Shown here piece after piece: positions 58,271 to 64,000 of a stretch of 64,000 bases of DNA. This DNA comes from Biscogniauxia marginata. Lineage: Eukaryota > Ascomycota > Sordariomycetes > Xylariales > Xylariaceae. The stretch is from the NCBI GenBank assembly GCA_022695795.1, contig MU404106.1, positions 535 through 64,534 of the forward strand. The letters are read 5' to 3'. Every line of letters starts with the position of its first letter. The first letter of the stretch is position 1. A program made the translations under genes and the position numbers. The notes below the pieces were generated by a model. It saw nothing but the letters and a program-made list of their open reading frames with translations. It was not told the origin of the DNA and did not search any database.

Positions 58271-59378
58271 GGTGCTTGTAAGATTCTCACTAATCCGTAA
58301 TGCAGTGCCCAGACTCTTCTCTCTGGTAAACAGTTGTCTAACAGGTAGGGTAGACTTTGTGTTTGGAGTTATAGAGGTGTTCGTTGGTCCAGTTCCCCTG
58401 AGTAGGTGGTGTAAAGTTCCGCAAGCCCTCTGTCGGGTCTGTTTCGTCGGGGGCAAAAAGCTTGCTATTATTTTATTTTAAAGGGTTTATTCGAGGTATT
58501 CTCGGCAGTGTTCATCAATTCCAAATAGAGATTAGTAGCTAGGCTCGAAGAGTATCTTAAGATAATGCGGGTGTATGAGTACATCGATCTAAGATCCGAC
58601 CTCAGACGACGGGAGTACCGGCCCCAGTCTCGGCAACCCACCCATCCGGGGACAGACTTATGCACCCCGCACTGCGGCCCGGGGCAGATCCAGCAGCTGT
58701 ACGTATTTGGGTAAAGCGTAGGGAACGAGGACCACTACTTAGTATGACGAGGATACATTGAGACACTAGCCGGTAAGTGGGGGAGGAGCCGGCGGACTGG
58801 CGTGGGCAGAGAGTTCGTAAATGGTAATAGGGGTAGGATTCTTGTACATGGGTTTTTCATGTATTAATGGGCTATACTAATGGGTTTGTACCAAGACTGA
58901 CTGTAGTTGTTGAGGTTTTGTTGGGCCTTGACATCTACATACAATATTGAAAGCTCTCAGGAGTAGCTAGCCGGCGACTGGCTACTGGATGGACCACTCG
59001 GCCGAGTTTGACTTTTATGTTGAAATACAGGGTTATGAGGTTGCTTGATTAGCTGAAGAGCTGTCTAGAGTATGTGGGAGGACCTGTTCCTTATATACAT
59101 GATGACTGTAGTGATATTGTACCTGTACATAACAGCTACCCCCTTGACACCTATTTCAGCATTTTAACTTCCAAAAGACTATTCTGAAGTGAATACTTAT
59201 GTAGCGCTGTCAATTTAGTTACTATTTATATGAGAAGAGATCACGTCCAGCTTAATATTGTGTGGTTGTCGTTATACTGAGACACTGTGCAACCTAGCAA
59301 CCTCATCTAACGTCGTAGATCCTCAAGCCAATTTACATATACTCATACGCCACAGAACGTACCCCAGTTGTTTTCGCT
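58271..59378. other. spacer between cupin and monooxygenase-fusion genes
   Basis: About 1.1 kb holding the cupin promoter and the 3' flank of the fusion gene. Only short frames are present. No repeat or RNA gene was recognised. Confidence 0.5.
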
Positions 59379-61780
59379 CTATTCTATCCGTCGGCAAGAA
59401 GAGACGTCCGGGACACCCAAGCCTTCTACCACCTTGGCGCTAATAACCTCGTATATCGGGATCTCTGCGAGTCCCAATGCGACGTGGTGCAAAGTGGGCA
59501 GGCTGTCCCAATCCCCGGCGTCGAACTTTATGCTCGCTCCCGTCGTCCTCGCCACTGACTGAACTTTGGCCGTGACGACCTTCGCCTCCTCGGCGTGTGG
59601 GACTACGCAGGCATATTCGACGTCGGCCTTTCCGGGCTCGCCAACCGCAGGCATGTACTTGTAAGTTAGGATGCCGTAGTCGCTCTCGCCCCCTATAGTG
59701 CCATGCTCTGTCGACGGATCATCCGGCTTCAAATTGTCCAGGATCAAGTCGAGAAACTTGGCACCCCTCCAGGAAGCAGCTAGATGGTACGAATCCGGCG
59801 TGCGGTCGATGTCCATCTGACAGTAGATTTTGGACATGCCCAGCTCGTCTCTTCCGGAGATTATTGGGTCTGTCAAGTCCTCGAATAGGACGGGCAGGTA
59901 CGTGCCAATGATCGAAGAGCCGTCCTTTTTCTGGTACTCGACGCCGTGAATATAGAGACCCCAGTTGCTGTAGCCGCCTCCGCCAAGCCAGGACATATTA
60001 CCTAGGGTAGTAACGGAGATGCTGGCAGTACATAGAGTAGCGGGACTCTTGAACTTAAACGAGGCTGTTGGAAAAAGAGTTTCTAGGTAGGTCCGCGAGG
60101 TTTTAAACTTGACTGTCGTAGTTAAAAACGTACGCTCAGTATGGCCCAACTGTGAACGACCCAGATAATCTTGTCGTGGTCCCGGGTACGGGCCAAAAGA
60201 AACCGGCATCCTCCAGTACAGGTCGGGCTTCTTCGCCCATAACCATCTCTTGAACGCATTTGTCGAGTTGTCGAACTCGTCGTGGCCAAAATTGTACGCA
60301 ACGTAGGCCATCACTCAACAAAATTTAGCGAGTCGTTCCTCTCAAACACTGCCACACTTATACGCTTACTTTCAGCTTTCCTTTTCCCTCCACTCATGTC
60401 CGCCCCGACTTGTCTAGAATATTCCTGGATAGCATGAGCCCTTTCGTAGCGAATCTTCTCAAAGAGCTTTAGTCTCTCTGGTATATCAGTGGGTGCCGTT
60501 CCCTTTGGTAAAACGACCGCGAGTGATACCGCGTCTTCCATTGCTTGGCCGGCACCTTGCCCTTGATCTTTGATGGTGTGAGAAAAGGAAATGAGCTATC
60601 GCAGACATGGGATAACTTACGGGGTGTAAAGGGGTGGGCTGCATCTCCAATTAGGGCAAGCTTATCCTTTGTCCACGAAGGGAGCTTTTCCATGTCTAGT
60701 AGCTGCCAGACTTTGAGCACGGCGGGATCAACCTTACTGATCAGCTGCTTTAGGGCAGGGTCAAAGTCCTTGTACACCTTTAGGACTTGTTCTAGTGATC
60801 CCTGCTTATCCCATTCTGTGGTCTATTAGTTGATGACCTTTGAGCTTATTGTTTATTACTCACCATCACTCTGGGTAGCGTGAGACTCGGAGTCTGGGTG
60901 TATACAGACGAAATTGAGACTCTCATTGTGATTACAAGGATAAATGACAACCCTTCTGTCTATGCTGAACCACATGCTGAGAGTGTTCGACGCTACTAGG
61001 TGGGCTGTTATAGGGTCCTCTGCCGCAGCTTTTGTAGGTATAAGAAAGCGAAAAGCTGCTTTGCCGGAACTAAAGAGGCGAAACTGCTGACGGTGGATTG
61101 CATCCCGTGTTTTGGACTTTTTCTCTGTCAGCTGGCTGAATCTAAATAAGAAAGGGGTACCTAGCCGCTCACATAAATCCCGTCGGCGCCGATAATCACA
61201 TCGGCAGCGATAACGGATCCGTCTTCAAGAACCAGCTCACCGGCTTCAGGCCGTACGTCAACAACTTTTCTAGCGTTGTGGAGAATAGCTGGGGTTCCTT
61301 GGCCGTTCTCAGTAATGGCAAACTCCCTGAGCTTCTCATGTAGGACACCCCGGTGAGTTAGGAGCCACGGGTGCTGCCACATCTTGTTGGACATCGTCAG
61401 ATCATTGTCCTCGATAAGGCTCCCCTTCAGATCGTACTCCACCAACCTATCCATCCCATTCGCGCCGAATGTCTCGGCGAAGATGCCCCAACGCCGAAGA
61501 ATGCCGTTGGCATTCGGGACTAGATGGATCGCTGCACCTGTCTCACTCGAAAACCTGGATTGTTCATAGAGCTAACAAAGAGTTCCGTTAGAGGAGATAC
61601 CGAAATCTTATGAATCATATTCCAACGTACCTCTACATGGTGGCCGTTGCGACGGAGGGCAATCGCAGCGGATAGGCCGCCAATACCGGCACCTACTACG
61701 GCCACCTTCAAAGGTCTGGGATAATCATGGACAAGAGGGTTTGAAGGGTAGGAGCTATTAGTAGATATATTTTTCGCCAT
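59379..61780 (-). CDS. FAD monooxygenase fused to an acetoacetate-decarboxylase-like domain
   Basis: There are six exons: 61780-61631, 61571-61173, 61116-60864, 60815-60621, 60567-60370 and 60313-59379, giving 709 residues. Residues 25-395 are a salicylate-hydroxylase-type flavoprotein. The FAD fold is VVGAGIGGLSAA (Gly30, Gly32, Gly35), the DG motif is GADGIYSKTRD near 178 and the GD motif is IGDAAHPFTPHQGQG near 323-337. From residue 399 on, the chain matches the acetoacetate decarboxylase (ADC) superfamily, with GTYLPVLFEDLTDP and GRDELGMSKIY, whose lysine corresponds in position to the Schiff-base lysine region of ADC. The 56-nt intron at 60314-60369 joins the domains in phase. Without it, each half would lack a proper end or start. 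A hydroxylation followed by decarboxylation or C-C chemistry on one substrate is a reasonable inference, but the substrate is unknown. The cupin and SDR are neighbours. Confidence 0.88.
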
Positions 61781-63686
61781 TGTGGAATAGTATCATTTGC
61801 GTGTTAACCGGAACAGCCTGGGAGGAAGACCGATAGACTAAGGCGAGTAGGCTGGTCTTCACTGCAGGCCAGAGAATGAATAGCAATAGTTAGGCTGTAG
61901 ATAAAGAAAGTTTACGTTGTGACTTGATAGTTGACTCTAAGTAAACAGTAATGAACCACAATGCTCATGATGAGATCCGGACCGCAGGGGAAAGATATGC
62001 ATATCGGCTTTCATGATGAATATCCAACCATTCCTAGCTGACTGGTATGGTTCCAAGCCCCAGAGCAACCGGATGTTGCTATATCTTGTAGATAATGATG
62101 ATTCGGCTATTGAAGCCTCAACGGCAGAATAAGCCTTACGCCTAGGGGTGCACAGCTATCCTCTACTAGGCACTACGCAAGTGTGTTCCGGGGTGGACCT
62201 CCACTATCCGACGAGGTCAACAAGGGCTTCCTGACTAATATATGTGGATATCCACCTAGAAACAAAATACTATTACCTAACAAGAGAGCAGTTGAAATTG
62301 GTTGTCTTTGTGTGTGATTTTATTGGCTCTATTCAGTAGATATGTTGTAACTCCTGAGCCGTCCAACCATCTAGCTACCATGTTGCAACGTTCTAATACT
62401 ATAGTGGAATGCAGCAAGTTGTCATCCGCATCTGTGGCATACCTTTCTTATTGCTACACTGGCATTGCGGTTCTGGTGGAGTGTTACAACTACTAGCTCT
62501 TGTTGGCCATTGTCCATGCCGTGTTGCATTACCGCCTCCAGCTGAGATAATGTGGGGTTGAATCGGGAGCCGTGGATGAAAAGGGGGGTGTGACGGCATG
62601 CCCGGCTTAGTGGAGGAGTATGACTGTTGAAAGTTGGAGTTGCAAGGTTTTCTTTTTCGTCCGGGTCGAAACATATCCCCCTCAAAGAGTCCTATTGCAT
62701 CTCCCACCGCACTGTGTCTTATATTTCGTGCTTCCAAATACTTAGCGGACGACGACTCTCTGCAACTGTGATTCGGGCTTCGTGAAGTGGGTGACAAGTC
62801 CTCCCGACAAGCATGGCCATCATTCGTTCACTTTCCCTTCGATCACCTAAGAACCCTGCAGTAGTTTGGAAACACAACTGTTGTAACCCTAGGACTTTGG
62901 GGGGTTTTTGGAACAAAAAACTTGGCTTTCTTCAGATCTTGCAATTGAAAATACCACCTACCCCATAAAGCTTGGCAGATAGCCAAGCGCGATACTATTG
63001 CCCTTTACCGGCGTCATCAGTTTCGTTGTATCTTTAGTTGTTATTGTTTAATTGGCAGGTAGTTTAGTGTTATCGTTTGGACCATCTCTCTAATCGTTGA
63101 AATAAATACAGATCGAGAGCGTCAATAGAAGAGATCATGAGTGAAAGAGAGACGTTCAATATAACTACGAACATGATGACTCAAGTGACAACAACGACGA
63201 GGTTGGCGATAATGACTTAGGACGGCATTCGCAACTTAAAACAATAGCGAAAACTAGATAGTTTCCCCCTCGCTGGGCGATTTCTCACGACAGAGTATTC
63301 AACACGAGGTATATTAATATATCAATAAAAAAGGACATAAGCAGTTATAACTCTAGTTGATAGGGTACGTAGTGCGGTAGTAGTATACAACTTACAGAAC
63401 TGGTTTAACTCTGTGGATACAATGTACCTACCCGAGGCCGTTTTACCGCTTCAGGAAAACATCCCCAACTCCTCTCTATGTACCTAGGTTGTCAGCGGGA
63501 ACCCCTCACTAGCCAGCCACTCATATCTCGCTGCAACGTTGAAAAGGAGGGGGGAGGGGGAGGCGTGCTCCGTGTTCGTAGGAAACTTGTACTAAGATCA
63601 ACAAACTAAGACATTTCCTTTATTGGGAACGCTACTGAGGAAAAAGGTACCTAACTTTTATAGTGCCGACCTAATTAACGAACGTC
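61781..63686. other. spacer before the SDR gene
   Basis: About 1.9 kb with minor frames (the longest 132 codons at 62797-62399, minus, no family motif). It carries the promoter of the fusion gene at its left end and of the SDR at its right end, where GTACCTACC and GTACCTAGG words occur at about 63425 and 63480. A purine tract (GGAGGGGGGAGGGGGAGG-like) lies at 63546-63563. Confidence 0.5.
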
Positions 63687-64000
63687 ATGATGACTACGAC
63701 GACCCCCAAGCCCGTCGTGCTGATCACCGCCGGCACCGCCGGCCTCGGCGCCGCAGCCGCCTACACTTTCGTCAAGAACGGATACCGGGTCGCCGTGAAC
63801 TACGGCAGCAACGCGGAACGCGCGGCCGAGCTCGTAGCGGAGTTGCGCGAGCTCAGCGGCGGCGAGGAATACGCTTTCGGGATCCAGGCCGACCTGGGCA
63901 AGCGGGCGGAGGTCGAGCGCCTCGTTAAGGTGGCAGTCGGCCGGTTCGGCCGGCTGGACGTGGTCTTCTCGAACGGCGGGTGGACGCGGGTGCGCGGCCT
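63687..64000 (+). CDS. short-chain dehydrogenase/reductase, partial
   Basis: An open frame from ATG 63687 (or the next codon, 63690) runs off the window edge after 104 codons. It shows the Rossmann start of classical SDRs: VVLITAGTAGLG at residues 10-21, a variant of TGxxxGxG with Ala in the second place. The acidic/polar turn near NYGSNAERAAE suggests NADP(H) or NAD preference that cannot be settled here. ADLGKRAEVERLV is the usual DxxD-type block, and VVFSNGGWT replaces the NNAG signature. The catalytic Tyr-Lys lies beyond the window. It is markedly GC-rich compared with upstream DNA. It may reduce or oxidise a product of the neighbouring fusion enzyme, by proximity only. Confidence 0.87.
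   Translation, partial: MMTTTTPKPVVLITAGTAGLGAAAAYTFVKNGYRVAVNYGSNAERAAELVAELRELSGGEEYAFGIQADLGKRAEVERLVKVAVGRFGRLDVVFSNGGWTRVRG

Noticed and set aside
57674..58456. Longer cupin start at 58456
   Set aside because: The extra 62 residues are polar and unlike the family. The ATG at 58270 gives the usual short N-terminus.
59379..60314. A separate acetoacetate-decarboxylase-like gene starting at 60311
   Set aside because: The upstream monooxygenase lacks a normal end, and a clean GTAAGC..TTGAG intron (60314-60369) fuses the two in phase. The start region also matches the internal linker expected of the fusion.
62399..62797. 132-codon minus-strand frame upstream of the SDR
   Set aside because: Two overlapping minus-strand frames compete, neither has a family motif, and cysteines and prolines are scattered without pattern.

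Overview
The window comes from the nuclear genome of a filamentous ascomycete (Pezizomycotina, most likely Sordariomycetes). Genes are split by many short introns (mostly 47-75 nt) with GT..AG ends. Gene families are typically fungal, and gene-free spacers of 1-5 kb are common. The first 2 kb is an extremely AT-rich block that looks like repeat-induced point mutation (RIP). No rRNA, convincing tRNA, CRISPR array or telomere repeat was seen. All gene models below were spliced by hand from reading frame, splice sites and family motifs.

Layout. 1-2050: RIP-type AT island opening with a 17-bp tandem repeat. 4.2-5.4 kb (-): secreted GH17 beta-1,3-glucanase. 7.0-7.6 kb: wreck of a fructosyl-amine/sarcosine-type FAD oxidase. 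10.8-13.5 kb (+): CSC1/OSCA-type (DUF221) channel. 15.7-17.6 kb (+): GH43 glycosidase with an unusual N-terminal extension. 20.9 kb: fragment of an aromatic-type FAD monooxygenase. 21.2-22.1 kb (-): unrecognised basic protein. 22.6-25.9 kb (-): adenylation-carrier-reductase (NRPS-like) enzyme. 26.8-28.7 kb (+): conserved Cys-rich fungal protein that needs a 1-nt frameshift. 29.9-32.1 kb (+): Dal5/Tna1-type MFS transporter. 32.8-35.9 kb (-): meiotic MutS homolog MSH4, head-to-head with the ribosome assembly factor RSA4/Notchless at 36.4-38.5 kb (+). 38.5-43.5 kb: gene-poor. 43.5-46.6 kb (+): TPS3/TSL1-type trehalose synthase regulatory subunit. 46.6-51.0 kb: gene-poor. 51.0-52.3 kb (+): branched-chain aminotransferase. 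53.8-57.0 kb (+): HAK potassium transporter. 57.7-58.3 kb (-): cupin. 59.4-61.8 kb (-): FAD monooxygenase fused to an acetoacetate-decarboxylase-like domain. 63.7 kb to the edge (+): short-chain dehydrogenase, cut by the window.

The genes do not form one pathway. Housekeeping genes (msh4, rsa4, trehalose, BCAT, HAK) are mixed with accessory metabolic genes. The two accessory stretches of most interest are 20.9-32.1 kb (carrier-protein reductase, unknown protein, dead monooxygenase, transporter) and 57.7-64.0 kb (cupin, monooxygenase-decarboxylase fusion, SDR). Each could be a small or eroded secondary-metabolism locus, but that is inference from proximity. Decayed genes and RIP signatures indicate a genome that actively mutates repeats and is losing accessory oxidoreductases.
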